Shown: positions 18,732 through 30,194 of the stretch, one piece after another | How the letters are laid out: the number at the start of each line of letters is the position of its first letter | Numbering within the stretch: the first letter of the stretch is position 1 | From: Lumbricus rubellus | Taxonomy: Eukaryota; Annelida; Clitellata; Crassiclitellata; Lumbricidae | DNA length: 64,000 bases | Assembly: GCA_945859605.1 (NCBI GenBank) | Contig: OX243825.1 | Coordinates: forward strand, 15,499,784 to 15,563,783 | Direction of reading: 5' to 3' | Position numbers and translations under genes: made by a program | The notes under the pieces: generated by a model | Seen by the model: the letters and a program-made list of their open reading frames with translations, nothing else | Database searches by the model: none | What the model was told of the DNA's origin: nothing

Positions 18732-21704
18732 CTAAACAGGGAATCCTGAATTCGTAATAGCAGACCCGTTAGCAGCTAACATGGACTGTTCAGAATTCTG
18801 CACATCTTTAGGATCTACTAGCGAAGCAGGACATAATGTCATTTCGCAGCCAGAGTCAAGCAAGGCTAGAAGAGATCTGCCATTCAGTTTCACAGAGAGG
18901 TAGGCATCATTTCTACCTTGGACGTGTCTGACATTACCTTCTCGATTCCCGGTAGTTTCTTCGAATTCTTCATCGGCTGGCGACCTCTGTGGACGTGCTG
19001 GACAACCGCGAGCCAAATGTCCCGGTTGATTGCATTCATAGCAGCGACGATTGTCCCGTTTCACCCGTGGAAAGTTATTGTCTCTATTTCGGTTCCATCG
19101 TTGATTGTTGGTTCCTGTTCCCCAGGGTGGTGACGAACGTTGCGGCTGCCATTGCCGAAACTGACCCTCAGTTGAAGTAGCACTCAACTGGTTCTGGAAC
19201 ATTTCTTTCATCTGTCGGGTCAGCGTCTCTTGCAACTGGTTGAATCTTTCGTCGAGGGTCGTTTCAACTTCTCTCACTGTCTTGATGCGACCCGGTCGAC
19301 GGTCGTGGAACCCGGTGGTATCTTCATCAGCGCGGCGGTAGCCTTCCAACCGGAGAGCGATTTTGTAGGCGCTATCTAACGTGGTTGGTTCTCGCTCTCG
19401 TACCTTCAGAGCCAGGCCCTTGTCGGACAGTGCATCAAGAAAAGCTCGAATAGCTATTGTCTCACTGTGCGCGGACGACGGTCCTGGGAAAGCTAAGATC
19501 ATAAGCTTTCGGATGTCTTGTACGAGCTGACCGAGATCTTCACCCGATTTCTGTCGGCGAGTATTCAGTTTGGTTTGGTACAAGGCTGCCTGGTCCGAAC
19601 TTCCGTATCGTAGTCGTAGACGGTCGACTAGATCGGTGCAGGTGGTGATGGCTTCCGAGTCGAATTCATGCAGAAGTTGGTCTACCGGTTCTACTAGCGC
19701 ACACGTCAGTTGGGCCAGTTTCTCTTCTTCAGTCCAACGGTTACTTTTCGAACATACTTCGAACTTCTTAAGGAACACTTCTACTGAGGTCTTACCGTTG
19801 TATCGGTCCAGCTTCATTGACGATGTCATTCTTCTATCTGGGAAATTTGAATATTCAGTTTGTAGTTTCCCAGCAGGTTCTTTCCTTTCACGAGCAATTA
19901 GTTCAGATCGAGACGGTTCGACAGTGTCCTTTTTCGGCGACAACTCTCGAGCATAAGAGCTGACGATTGTGGGCGGTTTTTCAGAGGCAACACCGCTCTC
20001 GAGTATGAACGGATTAGGCAGTTCATCTTTGGGACCACCCGCGACAATCGGTTTCATTGTTGGCCACTGCATTAATTGTTGCGCCAGGGCAACCTGTTCA
20101 TTGTACGAGACTGGACCGTAGTAAGGCACGAAGATGGGCTGTACTGTCCCAGGAGGTAAGTATTCGTAGCTCTGGGTAACCTGAGTTTTTAGCGACGAAG
20201 ACATCGTTGACATTATCGGCCGACTCGAAGATGTCGTCAGGAGGGGCATTTGAGGAATCGAAGCAGAAGCGAACGCGATCCTTTCTGATTCAGGTTTCAT
20301 TTCACGTACCTGGACGTCGTGCATACCCACATTCTTCGAAGAGATGGTTCGTGGAGGAATTTCAGTTGATCGTCGAAGGTCTCCAGCTTCAGTGTTCACG
20401 AATTGGTACGACGAGTATGGGAAGGTGGCAGCCCGTGGAGTTGCAGTTGACATGGGACGACGAGGATGTGCATCTCGTGGACCCCAGTCGTACTCTCGTG
20501 TGAACGACAAATCCCCATTTGATTTATCTACAACTAACATTCCAGAGTTAGTACATGTTTTCAAACAGTCTTGCCCTATAGCTATCGCATTTGAATCGAG
20601 CACAAATCGATGTAAAGGCCGCATATCAGTTACTTCTGAGTCTTCACTATTGCATTTCAATTGTTCGGTTAGATCTCTATTTAACCTGTTTTGTTTCTTG
20701 CGCATATACGACTCATAGTCAAAACTTTCATAAATCGTGTTTAAATCTCTATTCAATCGGACCTGAACGACAGCTGCATTTGAGCTTAATTGTTCCCCAC
20801 TAATTCTAGTGTCAATTGTATTTGCACTAGGCTGGACCTGAACCTCTGTATCTGACCTTAACTTTAAAACCTCACTTAGTCTAGGACCAAATGTACCTGA
20901 GCTTGCTTTTACCCCACTTAGTCTGGTGCCAATTGTATCTGCACTAGATTGGATTTGAACCTCTGTATCTGACCTTAATTTCAAAACCCCACTAGCTCTG
21001 GTACCAAGTGTAACGGCCTGCCCCCACCTCGACAGAAGCCCACGTGACCTCGGGTCCCACCCCTGGTAATGCTCTTCGGCCTCCCAAGTGGTAGGGGCCC
21101 GCCCTAGGATTTCAATCGAGGCGCCGCACTGTTGAAGGGGTTCTCTGCTGTCAGGTAAGACTACAGGTTCAACTAAGTAGGTAAGATCTACGGGATCCAT
21201 TGATTTCCCTCTGGTAAAGTCGTAGTTTAGGGTTGTATCTTCCACCTCAGGACGGGGATGTCTCTCATCGGTACCAGGATTGACTTCGGTCGAGTGGCGA
21301 CATATGTCTGCGGTTCCCGGTCTGGGAACGACGGCTTCCTCGAATTGAAGACCGTCTGGGTTCAAATCCCCTTCAACAGGTTGTGTAAATCCCCAATCCT
21401 TAGATGTGGTCAACCCTTCCCTTCTCTTTTCCCTCATTACCTCACCTTCTTCTCGGGAAAGACTACCCCGGTGGTGTTGCTCTTGTAAGTGGCTTATCTC
21501 TTGACTAAGACTCTTGAATTGGGACTCCTGTCGTTCCATGAACATCCCCAGGGTTTCTGAAACGGTTAGTAAGAGTTCCCCAACTTGTTTACCCTTTATT
21601 TCTAATTGGTCAAGACGGTCTGGGGTTCCTCCCTTCTCCCCTTCAGTTATGCATTCCTCTAATTCCTCATCAGAGTGATCCTCAGACCTGTTAGGAGTTT
21701 CCAT
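18732..21704 (-). CDS. gag: Gypsy Gag plus N-terminal protease, right copy
   Basis: This 990-aa ORF is identical in translation to 10182-13154. It starts at 21704, which is 696 nt inside the 5' LTR (21009-22607), so 232 codons are LTR-encoded. The zinc knuckle CYECNQPGHLARGC and protease DSG are intact. With the 5' LTR upstream and an intact integrase downstream, this is the best-preserved unit of the array. Confidence 0.9.
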   Translation of the reverse strand: METPNRSEDHSDEELEECITEGEKGGTPDRLDQLEIKGKQVGELLLTVSETLGMFMERQESQFKSLSQEISHLQEQHHRGSLSREEGEVMREKRREGLTTSKDWGFTQPVEGDLNPDGLQFEEAVVPRPGTADICRHSTEVNPGTDERHPRPEVEDTTLNYDFTRGKSMDPVDLTYLVEPVVLPDSREPLQQCGASIEILGRAPTTWEAEEHYQGWDPRSRGLLSRWGQAVTLGTRASGVLKLRSDTEVQIQSSADTIGTRLSGVKASSGTFGPRLSEVLKLRSDTEVQVQPSANTIDTRISGEQLSSNAAVVQVRLNRDLNTIYESFDYESYMRKKQNRLNRDLTEQLKCNSEDSEVTDMRPLHRFVLDSNAIAIGQDCLKTCTNSGMLVVDKSNGDLSFTREYDWGPRDAHPRRPMSTATPRAATFPYSSYQFVNTEAGDLRRSTEIPPRTISSKNVGMHDVQVREMKPESERIAFASASIPQMPLLTTSSSRPIMSTMSSSLKTQVTQSYEYLPPGTVQPIFVPYYGPVSYNEQVALAQQLMQWPTMKPIVAGGPKDELPNPFILESGVASEKPPTIVSSYARELSPKKDTVEPSRSELIARERKEPAGKLQTEYSNFPDRRMTSSMKLDRYNGKTSVEVFLKKFEVCSKSNRWTEEEKLAQLTCALVEPVDQLLHEFDSEAITTCTDLVDRLRLRYGSSDQAALYQTKLNTRRQKSGEDLGQLVQDIRKLMILAFPGPSSAHSETIAIRAFLDALSDKGLALKVREREPTTLDSAYKIALRLEGYRRADEDTTGFHDRRPGRIKTVREVETTLDERFNQLQETLTRQMKEMFQNQLSATSTEGQFRQWQPQRSSPPWGTGTNNQRWNRNRDNNFPRVKRDNRRCYECNQPGHLARGCPARPQRSPADEEFEETTGNREGNVRHVQGRNDAYLSVKLNGRSLLALLDSGCEMTLCPASLVDPKDVQNSEQSMLAANGSAITNSGFPV
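20986..21006 (-). promoter_or_regulatory. Primer-binding site, right Gypsy copy
   Basis: This is the same TGGTACCAGAGC site as at 12436, two bases from the LTR end and inside the gag frame. Confidence 0.6.
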
Positions 21705-22607
21705 TATTCAATGATTTATTAACGTCAGATTTAATTTATTTTAATTAAGCAATTCAACTGAGTATAATGTACAAGCGTTGCTGACAATTAACATCTGTGA
21801 TCGGGCCTAGATATTGTTCTTCAATAGCTATGCGATATGTCTTTAAAGTCAGCAGAATCTCCGTAAATAATCAACAGGCGTGCACAACCTTAATTCCAGT
21901 AATCGCGTTTTATAATTAACAGTCAGGTATAATGAATCACAATTCAGACGGTAGCTTTCAACCGTTATTCAATATCGACTTAGGTTTCAATTCTTATTAT
22001 CAGTGAACATTTATTTCTAATTAATTAACTACACTTGGTTTCGGATTCTGTTATGGAGCAATTAGATTAGTTAATACTTTCCTGGGAATTTCCGTGCAAT
22101 TTGGCCAACACTCGCATTCAAATATGAAAAGAAGATCGGAAGATTTCTTGTCCGAATATTGGAATATATGACAATAAAGTTTCACACAGAATCGGCTGCA
22201 AACTGTCCCAAAACCAGTCGCTTAGTCAACGGTATATTCATATTCATGAAATCAGGCAATCAGCCACACATTCAGCATTTTTAGACCCAGAATATACAGA
22301 ATTTCTTGTCTTCACGAGCCGACCTCTCACTCCGATGAAAACTTCCAGTCGACTGCGTATTTCGGCGTTGGGAGCGGTCACGTGATCTGGATCAACCAAT
22401 CAGCGACTTACACGTTGGCCGAATCTAAAAATAGAGTGTCGCATTGCGACACTTTCTGTTGCAGCGAAGTACTGCACCGAAGGTCAGATCTAAAAGCGGC
22501 TAAAACCGAAGGCCGGTCGCAAATTTAGCAAGGCCGCAAATTAATAAGTAAGTACGCCGAGCGGCCTAAAAGAAGGTTAAATTGTAGCGGCCTCATAGGA
22601 CGTTACA
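21009..22607 (-). repeat. LTR 3 (upstream, 5' LTR of the Gypsy array)
   Basis: This 1599-bp LTR differs from the other two by T at 22358 and A at 22573. It should carry the array's promoter and holds the start codon of the right gag ORF. Confidence 0.9.
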
Positions 22608-22610
22608 CAG

Positions 22611-22870
22611 TGATACAACAATTCTGAGAACACCATCGTGTTCAGCACGTAAACTTCTATAGAAAACAGTCAAAGTATTTTTGGAAATAAAAATTAATAA
22701 TTTATAATATATTTAAATATATACAATATATGAGTATTTAAGTTAAAATCTTGCATATTGTTTTACTCAAAAACCTTACGTGATACAACGATTCTGAGCA
22801 CACCATCGTGTTCAGCACGTCAACTTCTATAGAAAACAGTCAAATTTTTTTCGGAAATAAAAAAAATGAA
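22611..22870. repeat. Subterminal repeat units of the foldback element, right side
   Basis: One full and one partial unit start at 22611 and 22789 (TGATACAAC(A/G)ATTCTGAG...). They are direct repeats of the unit at 3738. The intact junction CCTTACGTGATACAAC near 22785 shows roughly what the Gypsy target looked like. Confidence 0.6.
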
Positions 22871-23824
22871 AATTTATTGTCCAGTGTAATTAATTATTGT
22901 ATCATGATCATGTTGGAACTCTATTTACTCGCATGGCATCTTCTGGCTTTGAGACATTTGCAATTGTCACTGGTGTATTTGCAGGCTGCAATGTCGAAAA
23001 GTTTTTCTCTACACGTTTTTCATAGTTTTTTCAATTTTTCCCAATATTTTCTTTAAGTTTTCCTCTTTTTGTATGGATTTGTGAGCGTTATAAATTCTTC
23101 TGATTTCTTTTTTAAAGTTTCAATGCACCGTTAAAAAGGCCGTCTTAAACTGAATCGAATGACATATCACAAGTTGAAATATCTCAAAGGATAAAAAAGT
23201 TATTCGTGTTTTACAGTTTTCAGGCATAGCGACATGTCGCGAATGTGGGGTATCGTAAAAAGTTAATATCTTCTAGAAATATGGGACTATTCTGAAAATT
23301 AACACATCATTTTATTCAGTTTTAAGAGCTCTTTCCAACGGTATATTGTATGGTGATAAATTGTGTTGCATGAAAAATATTTCATAAGAAAACCATAAAT
23401 TTTCTTTTAAAAAGACAATTTTTCGAAACTTTGGCCCTCTGGGGCAAAAGGAAGACATAAATATTTTTCAAAACTTTTTCGACATTTCGTGACCTCATAT
23501 CATTAGACAACTTTATTTTGCTATTAACGTTCGAATTTCAAAATTTCGGGTTTTTCAATCCACCCTACTGTGTAATCGTGCGGGCCAATCAAATCACGTC
23601 TAATCGACAGTAATCGTGCCGACCAATCACAGTCTTACACCTTCCAACAGCTGGAAAAGTAAATAATTTTAAAACTAACAGGGCTTGTGACGTCACTGGC
23701 GTGATTACCGTTAAATATATATTAAGGTCGTTGATGACTTCACTTTTTTATGCAGCGGAGATAGGCCATATTCTCTCTAGCCTATATATTTTATATATAT
23801 AGCGTACATCTCTATGGGTTTCAA

Positions 23825-24283
23825 CCAACGACCTCATATATATTACTAGACAGAGCTTCCTATGTTGAGCCGCGCAATGACGTTGATTCCGAATAAGAAA
23901 CAAGAGTATACATAATAACATTAAATTTTATTTGTGGATTTGAGGCCTATTTTTAGCTCAACCAATGAAACGTCATGAAAGAGCCACCAATCACAGTAGA
24001 CGATTTTTGAAAGCCTAACTGCTATATTTTCTCTTCTGGGATTGGTGGTTATTTCATGAGCTGTGATTGGTTGAGCTAAAAATAGTATGTGTTATGAACG
24101 ATAATACGATTACGAGAAAGTCCGCTAGGTGCTTCGGCAGAAACCACGTGATCCCACCGGCCGCGAGAATACAAAATGGAACATGCCGAAGACCATCTGG
24201 GTCAGAGCAAGAGTTCAAGAGGCGGGGTTTTACGAGATTGACAGCTAACAAAACAATAACCTCTGTAGGCTACTGACTTGCAC
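23825..24283. other. Intergenic sequence between MITE and MULE
   Basis: Apart from the hairpin element at 23948-24084, no gene or clear repeat was seen here. It is flanked by the GGTTTCAA duplication on the left and the MULE target duplication on the right. Confidence 0.5.
23948..24084. mobile_element. Short hairpin MITE
   Basis: The ends TATTTTTAGCTCAACCAAT and its inverse flank a 137-bp unit. Inner arms (GAGCCACCAATCACAG against CTGTGATTGG) are also partly inverted. It is a palindromic MITE-like element with no coding capacity. Confidence 0.55.
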
Positions 24284-24292
24284 GGCCCGCTG

Positions 24293-24359
24293 GCTTATAC
24301 CCGTTTCCCAAGCCTTATAGCACCTCATAAATATTCATACATCTATTCGCATTACTATT
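24293..24359. repeat. MULE left terminal inverted repeat
   Basis: 67 bp, a perfect inverse match to 30195-30261. Confidence 0.92.
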
Positions 24360-24984
24360 CGTTGACGTATCTGGAGCACGTGAGTAAGTACTCAATTAAT
24401 AACTTAATAACAAGAATCATTATAGGCAAAATTTTGCTAGCGTATAATGTTTTAAAATAAAAGAAGTTCGCATGACCAAATAATGAAATTAATATTAATA
24501 ACAAATAATTGTTATCTCTTTAAAGCTATCCTACATGACAACCTGAACGCGTAGTTTATTGCGTAAATCATAATTGGGCTTTAGCGGTCGTTGAATAGGC
24601 CGCACGCTATAGTGTGTAGACTTACCCTGGAAAGTTATATTCGCTTTTCTGCCCGTTCATAATCTCACCTGTTTTATATTTTATTTAATGTATTCGTTCA
24701 CACTTTGGGTTTAATGAAATCTAGGCTACCGCACATTATTGGTGTGCATAGGTCTAACAGTTGTTGGGTTGAAATCACGAACAGTTAGTTCTGTTATGCC
24801 TACGCATATGATGATTTCGCACTTGTTGCGTTTACTTGATGACTAATACCACACGTAGACACTTGATGAGTTATGGGGGTAATAACGAGTTATCGAAGGA
24901 CGATAGCTGAAGGTTAGGCTCTGCGATATAGCCTATGTGGGATCAATTGGAAGATATTTTTTCAGTATCAGTTTGTTTTGTCAT

Positions 24985-25110
24985 GGCGCCCTCTTGCGAA
25001 TGCACGCACTGTTTGGAGGACGCAAACATCGTCTTCAGGTGCCGGGTTCAAATCCAGACTGGCAGACACATTGAGCCGAAAAGAAAAGAAGAATTCTTCT
25101 GGGGCGATTA
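24985..25110 (+). repeat. Possible tRNA-derived SINE remnant
   Basis: A B-box-like GGGTTCAAATCC near 25044-25055 is preceded by TTTGGAGGACGC and followed by an A-rich stretch. This resembles a degenerate tRNA-derived SINE head inside the MULE 3' region. Weak evidence. Confidence 0.3.
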
Positions 25111-25619
25111 AACGGAAATTGATTGATAACTGATTTTCAATGTAATGTACAGTCTTAGCTTCAATGCCCTTAATGACAGGAAATAAGTATAATAATTTGA
25201 ATCACTCAATCATTTTATTACAACCATCACACAAAGCATGAAGTGAACATAAATATTATATGGTAGAGAGCACAAGGTTTATTTTAGATCAGTGAAGACT
25301 GAAGAGGCTAACGTCGGGACCAATATCACTGTCATGAATTGGGGAATACATCGAGTTGCCTATCATTATCAATCAATGTTATGCCAATTAAGTGGTTTAT
25401 CACAAATCATCAATGCATTGAATAAAGTAAACCAAACATCTATAAACATCAAGAAGCGCACAGCAGAGTACCGCTCAGAATAATGTAGCCTACATAACCA
25501 CAATAATTATACGAAGAACGAGTCAGATTCAATTCACGAATTTAGGGGCAAATAAATGTACCGGGCAGCTGTCAAGTGTCAACTCAGTGCATAAAATAGA
25601 GTTCAGAATTTGAGTCACT

Positions 25620-26110
25620 GGTCTATTTACTTCAAATCATCAAATTAAATCAGTACAATAGTAGACCTAAGTCACTGGATTTCAGTTCAATGCAATAGTA
25701 CAATAGTAGATCACACTCACTGGATTTCAGTTCAATGCAATATTAAATCAGTACAATAGTAGACCTAAGTTGCTGGATTTCAGTTCAATGCAATATTAAA
25801 TCAGTACAATAGTAGATCACACTCACTGGATTTCAGTTCAATGCAATATTAAATCAGTACAATAGTAGACCTCAGTTACTGGATTTCAGTTCAATGCAAT
25901 ATTAGATGAGTACAATGTAATATTAAATCAGTACAATAGTAGATCTCAGTTATTAGATTTAAACTCCATTGCAATATTAAATTCGTATCATAGTACCCCT
26001 CAGTGTCCTATTAAATCAGTACAATAGTAGATCTCAGTTCCCAGATTCAAATTCAGTGAAATGGTGCACCATTAAAACAGTGCAATAGTACACCTAAGTG
26101 CAATATTAAA
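25620..26110. repeat. About 53-bp minisatellite
   Basis: Direct repeats of a unit containing TTCAATGCAATATTAAATCA and GTACAATAGTAGA occur about eight times with decay. They lie between the MULE transposase stop and the left TIR. No spacers or leader point to a CRISPR array. Confidence 0.85.
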
Positions 26111-26205
26111 TCAGCAGTTACAATTGCATTTAATAAAAGTTCATATATTTACAGCCAAGTACAGTTGCACAAAATTACTGTTGGTTTATCACCACCCGCA
26201 CAGAG

Positions 26206-28335
26206 TCAGTTCTTGGCGTGTCTTGTTGAGCCTAGGGAGACGTTGCTTGAAACACATGATTGTAAATTATGAATACATGCTTTTTGTTTCTTTCGGGCAG
26301 GCACGTTAAACAATCCACTGTGTTCATCTTCTAAAGCAAGGGGCCTTCTCATATTTCCAGGTGGTCGTCCTGCTGACTGTTTCCTTTTGCCGGACAAACA
26401 ATACTTACGTCTGGCAATTGCAGTAGGCTGAACACCTATTCGGATCCCCCCATGTCGTCTGCCTGGTAATGGACGTCGACTTGCCTGCTTCTGTGGGACA
26501 CCAGTGTACTTGCCCATTGTATGAAGCATTGTGACCAAACTGGACTCGGTATTCACAAAAGCTGCTAGATTATCTGTGCATTTATTGATTGCTGGTACAA
26601 AGGTTTCAGGGTTGTCATGAAGTCCCTTTGTGACCCTCGTTCGCAGAGAATCACTCCACTTATCCAGGGCAGCCACAATATCACTGTTAGGAAGTGTGTT
26701 GTTGCTATGTGCAGCATTATCATATGGCTGCAGTACTGGAATGTCACTATAAATCTGACTTGCAGCAACTTCAACTGCAGAATTGGTAACCGGTCCATCG
26801 ATTAGCAGTAAAGGTGCAAGCCAGTCACTGGGGGGCTTGAGCCCAGTTGCAACTTCAAACATAAGTGCCCTTGTACTTGCAGAAACCAGCTTAATTGCAG
26901 ACTCAGAGGACAAGTTGAAATCAATGCTGGTTATAACGGCAGAAATATGTTTGCACAAAGTTCCATTGCGTCCAACATCACAGTCGCATACTCCTCGCAT
27001 TATGTCCACGCTATGACGAGCGTCTGGACACGAGTCACTAGGGACGGAGAAGTTTCCCTCTTGTTGATCAATAATCTGCTTTGGATCAGTTGAGGACTCA
27101 ACAAGCATATTTCTCAGCAGACTTTTTTTGTAGCGTCCATTGGCGAAGTCTAACAGACGTGCATGGTAGTACTGCTCAAATCGGGTTACAATATAGTCAA
27201 GCAACTGCGTTATGTTGTACGCCATCACTCTGTCAAATATGGTGTCTTTCAATATTTTGAAAACGACCTCAACATAATTTGTCGTGTTGCTGCCCCTGGT
27301 TGGCAAATCTGTCCTGAAGCACGTGGCCCAAGAGTCTCTTTCAGAATAGGCTACAAGTTGACGAGGTATCTTCTTAAGTTCATGTCCTGTTTACACGCTT
27401 CTGAGTCCAGCAGCTCTGTGTACCGTTTTTCAAGGTCATCTGCTGTGCGAGTGTAGAGACACGATTGGAACCGAAAGTAGATGTCCTGTCTTGTTGTTTT
27501 GTCAATTTGGTGCCTTGCATTGCACAGCCAAGTCCAGACGGCTTTTAAGACATGGAATTGACACAGCAGAAGTATCGCAGAAGGGAATGCACGAGCTAAA
27601 GGTTCTCGTTCCTTTAAATCGTTGTCAGTGACGATAACCGCTGGGCCACCTTTTCCAAAGAACTTCCAACTTGGAAGCAAGCTTAACAATGCATCTAATG
27701 CAATGGAAAAAACCTCCTTCCTTTCACAGTCAGTTACAATGGTTCCTGCTGGAAGACCACCTGCTGCAGTGGGGACAACGAACATGTAAACACGATGCTT
27801 TTGTCGGTCCATGCCTCCAGAAGCATCCACAAGAAGCATCTCAGCTGCCTGTGGTATCAGCTGATGGACTCGGTACATTATGGGAGTGACTACTGCAACA
27901 AAGTAATTATCTCCAACCCGGTTGAAAACAGCTGAACCTCCAGATCCATCAGAGTTGTAGCTGGTGATATAGTGTTCTAGATCAGCAAACATTTGATCTC
28001 CAGACCGCTCACCATACTGCGATGCAAATTCTGTATGGAACAGGTGCCAGACAACTGACGATGACGGAATCTGACTCGCATCAGCAGATAACAAATGAAA
28101 GGCATCTGGATTAGATATCATAATTTCCATTTTCAATGATTGCAATGCAGAGGCAGGTGAATGGCCACGATGAAATAGCTGAATCAGCTTCTTACGAGTA
28201 TCTTCAGTCATAGACAAATGACGGAGAGCTTCAGCATTTTCAGTTGAATGATTGTGTTGTCTTTTGAGACTGATAACACATGGAAATTGAGCATTCACTG
28301 GATTCTTATTCTTGGCTCGAGACTTCTCGACATGT
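26206..28335 (-). pseudogene. MULE transposase main exon (exon 3), one frameshift
   Basis: The 5' part (to 27351) encodes the MULE DDE domain: LLVDASGG, VIVTDND and CQFHVLKAVWTWL motifs. The 3' part (27306-26206, another frame) starts around DLPTRGSNTTNYVE and carries a SWIM zinc finger (CDCDVG...CKH) near its residue 110. The frames meet near 27335-27352, where the first frame hits TAG and homology passes to the -1 frame. Cut-and-paste transposition is the family role. The exon follows an acceptor TTTCAG at 28336-28341; the junction codon with exon 2 is completed by its first base. The frameshift is either a real mutation or a sequence error. Confidence 0.85.
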
Positions 28336-28877
28336 CTGAAAGTGTTAAATAATTACAGATACTGCAGCATAGATTTTAATGTATCAGTAATAGTTGGATT
28401 ACATCCGATTGCATTGTATCACACATAATTATACGTAATTACCTACTGTGCCAAGTACGAGAAGTAAGAGAACGCCTTTACAAACACTCAACTTACAAAT
28501 GAAGTTTAAATTAACATCGAATCGCACAGTAGACATCGTGTGAGTTAAGTTTAAACTTCGTGCCATTGATTCCAGTTCTAAAACCCGTCGTCAGTGCACT
28601 ATAGTTCTCTGCGCATTGTAAGAACATTTGCAACAATGCTGGTTATATGTCAAACAAACTTCGATATTTTCCTGTCTTCTGTAACGTGTAATGGAAACTG
28701 GCTACAACCAGTTGCATTAGCCAACCGGTTTCACTTTCAGCGTTACAGTACGTAATTATGCAATGACCCCAATGCATATGGTCATGTACGTCACACATGT
28801 AGGCCCAACGCTAATAATGTTTACCAGTACAGTCTTTGCTGAAATAAAATAAACACAGTCATGAACAAATGACTAAC

Positions 28878-29074
28878 CGTACAACAGTTATGTCTAACTC
28901 AGCAGTGCACCCAGTATGCTTGGATTTTTTCTTGGGTTGCTCATGACTTCGACTGTCCGTCTTGTGCTGACAGCGATACCTCTTGCGAAAGACATTTATT
29001 CTGCCGCTGTTCGGAAAGGTCTCCAGCACACGCCATTCTGTTTGTGTCGTTCGGCTGTACTCCTTCAACCACAG
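28878..29074 (-). CDS. MULE transposase exon 2 (FLYWCH/WRKY-like zinc region)
   Basis: This 197-nt exon lies between an acceptor TTGCAG and a donor GTTAGT. It encodes a Cys/Lys-rich region with FRKRYRCQHKT and KHTGCTAELDITVVR, typical of the N-terminal zinc-binding domain of animal MULE transposases. It ends in phase 2, matching exon 3. Confidence 0.7.
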
Positions 29075-29995
29075 CTGCAATTAGTTAATTAAAATGCACA
29101 GTTAGAACACCAAGCAATCCATGACAGGTATTCATTAATCTCACACCATTGGCACTTAAAATCACAATACAATTAGTCATTTATACCGCGCTTTAACAAA
29201 AACAAGTCTTGCACAAGAGCGTGCTTCACTAAAATCTAGTTATAATGCATTGAAAGCAAATGAGTGTTTAGCTTTGATTTAACTTGACCAGCTGTGACTT
29301 TGTCAAACTTGCAAAGCGAATGTGAAATCGGAGATAGATTTGAAAAATTCTGAGTCGGTGCAACTTTAGTCGAATCACGGATCGTGTCTATTTTATTTTC
29401 AAAATAATCAAGGAGTGTATCTGGAGAAATACTTGAGGAGGTATCTTGAGGCGGTGTAAGTAGCGTGTTCTTTCTGACACATTACATAATAATAGGCTAC
29501 ACATGGAAAGAAGGGAAAAGCATACGATTCATGCCCGAGTGCTCTATACAATAATACGTCAACGCGATTTCAAAAATGCTTCATAACATAACATAACATT
29601 TTTTATTCAGCAACCGATTCATTCATTACAAATAGTGTAATTACACAGCAGTTATCTAACATGTCGGCTTGCCCAGGAGACCCAAAAGGACCCAAAAGGG
29701 GCCAAAGGTCCCGCTAGCCAGGGCCACCTGAGAGAAATGAATTAGAAAATGCAGCACGGCCGACTGGAAAATAAAGCAGCTTCAGGAACAATAAATTCTT
29801 AACTAGCATACTATTTACAAAAGAAAAGGTGAGTTAGGAAAGTGGAATAAAGTCAGTGCAGTCACATACACGAAAACAAGTGCACACTCCCATATGCGTG
29901 AACATATGAATTCGCCAGTTTCGTACTTTGACAGTCAGGTAATTAGACAAACCTATCGTTTTGTGTACATGCAAAATCACTCATAAGATGCTTAC
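29075..29995 (-). other. MULE transposase intron 1
   Basis: A 921-bp GT-AG intron with no coding signal. It includes AACATAACATAACATTTTTT near 29582, possibly an insertion remnant. Confidence 0.5.
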
Positions 29996-30103
29996 CATCG
30001 CGGATAACTCGTCTGTAACTTCTTTCACTCGGAAAGTTGCCGTTCCACACTCATCGACTTCAAAGTGCGCATAGGAAAATCCATCCGGTAATTTCAACGA
30101 CAT
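29996..30103 (-). CDS. MULE transposase exon 1
   Basis: This 36-codon exon starts with ATG at 30103 (MSLKLPDGFSYAHFEVDECG) and ends ELSAM before donor GTAAGC. It lies 92 bp inside the right TIR. It is in phase 0 with exon 2 and gives a complete N-terminus. It was found from the splice pattern, so confidence is moderate. Confidence 0.6.
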
Positions 30104-30194
30104 TTTAAATAATTTTGTTAGAAAACCAAGTTTTAACCGAAGATTTGCTTGCTGGACTTGCTGCTAACCTAAATACTATGCTAAAAGCGCAACC

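Larger units (their letters stand above)
3909..22607 (-). mobile_element. Tandem Ty3/Gypsy array: LTR-internal-LTR-internal-LTR
   Basis: Three 1599-bp LTRs and two internal regions repeat with an exact 8550-bp period. Transcription is on the minus strand. Each internal region carries, in order, PBS, Gag with a zinc knuckle, protease, RT, RNase H and integrase, then a polypurine tract. Protease-RT-RH-IN is the usual Gypsy order. The two copies look identical except for a 1-kb cluster of indels in the left copy; the right-most LTR has two substitutions (22358, 22573). Flanking bases ACGT and CAGT do not form a clean target duplication. Confidence 0.9.
3022..23567. mobile_element. hAT-like long-TIR foldback element, split by Gypsy array
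   Basis: The termini read TAGGGTGGATTG and CAATCCACCCTA, fitting the hAT YARNG start rule. An 8-bp duplication CTGTGTAA flanks them (3014-3021, 23568-23575). The inverted arms are nearly identical for about 450 bp (3022-3480 against 23125-23567) and diverge inward. No transposase gene is visible, so it is non-autonomous. Without the Gypsy array its own length is about 1.85 kb. Confidence 0.75.
2954..23816. mobile_element. Small MITE (about 310 bp own sequence) split by nested insertions
   Basis: The ends read CATAGAGATGTA... and ...TACATCTCTATG. They continue as similar inverted sequence (TATAAGGCTAGAGGGAATAT against its complement near 23770-23795). A perfect 8-bp duplication GGTTTCAA flanks it (2946-2953 and 23817-23824). 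Without the insertion at 3022-23567 the element would be about 310 bp. The 8-bp TSD suggests hAT-type mobilisation, though the terminal bases are not a classic hAT match. Confidence 0.65.

Noticed and set aside
24278..24460. 60-aa plus-strand ORF
   Set aside because: It covers the MULE left TIR and lacks any domain.
25620..26110. Regular repeats resembling a CRISPR array
   Set aside because: Units are contiguous with no unique spacers, they decay gradually, and the context is a eukaryotic MULE.
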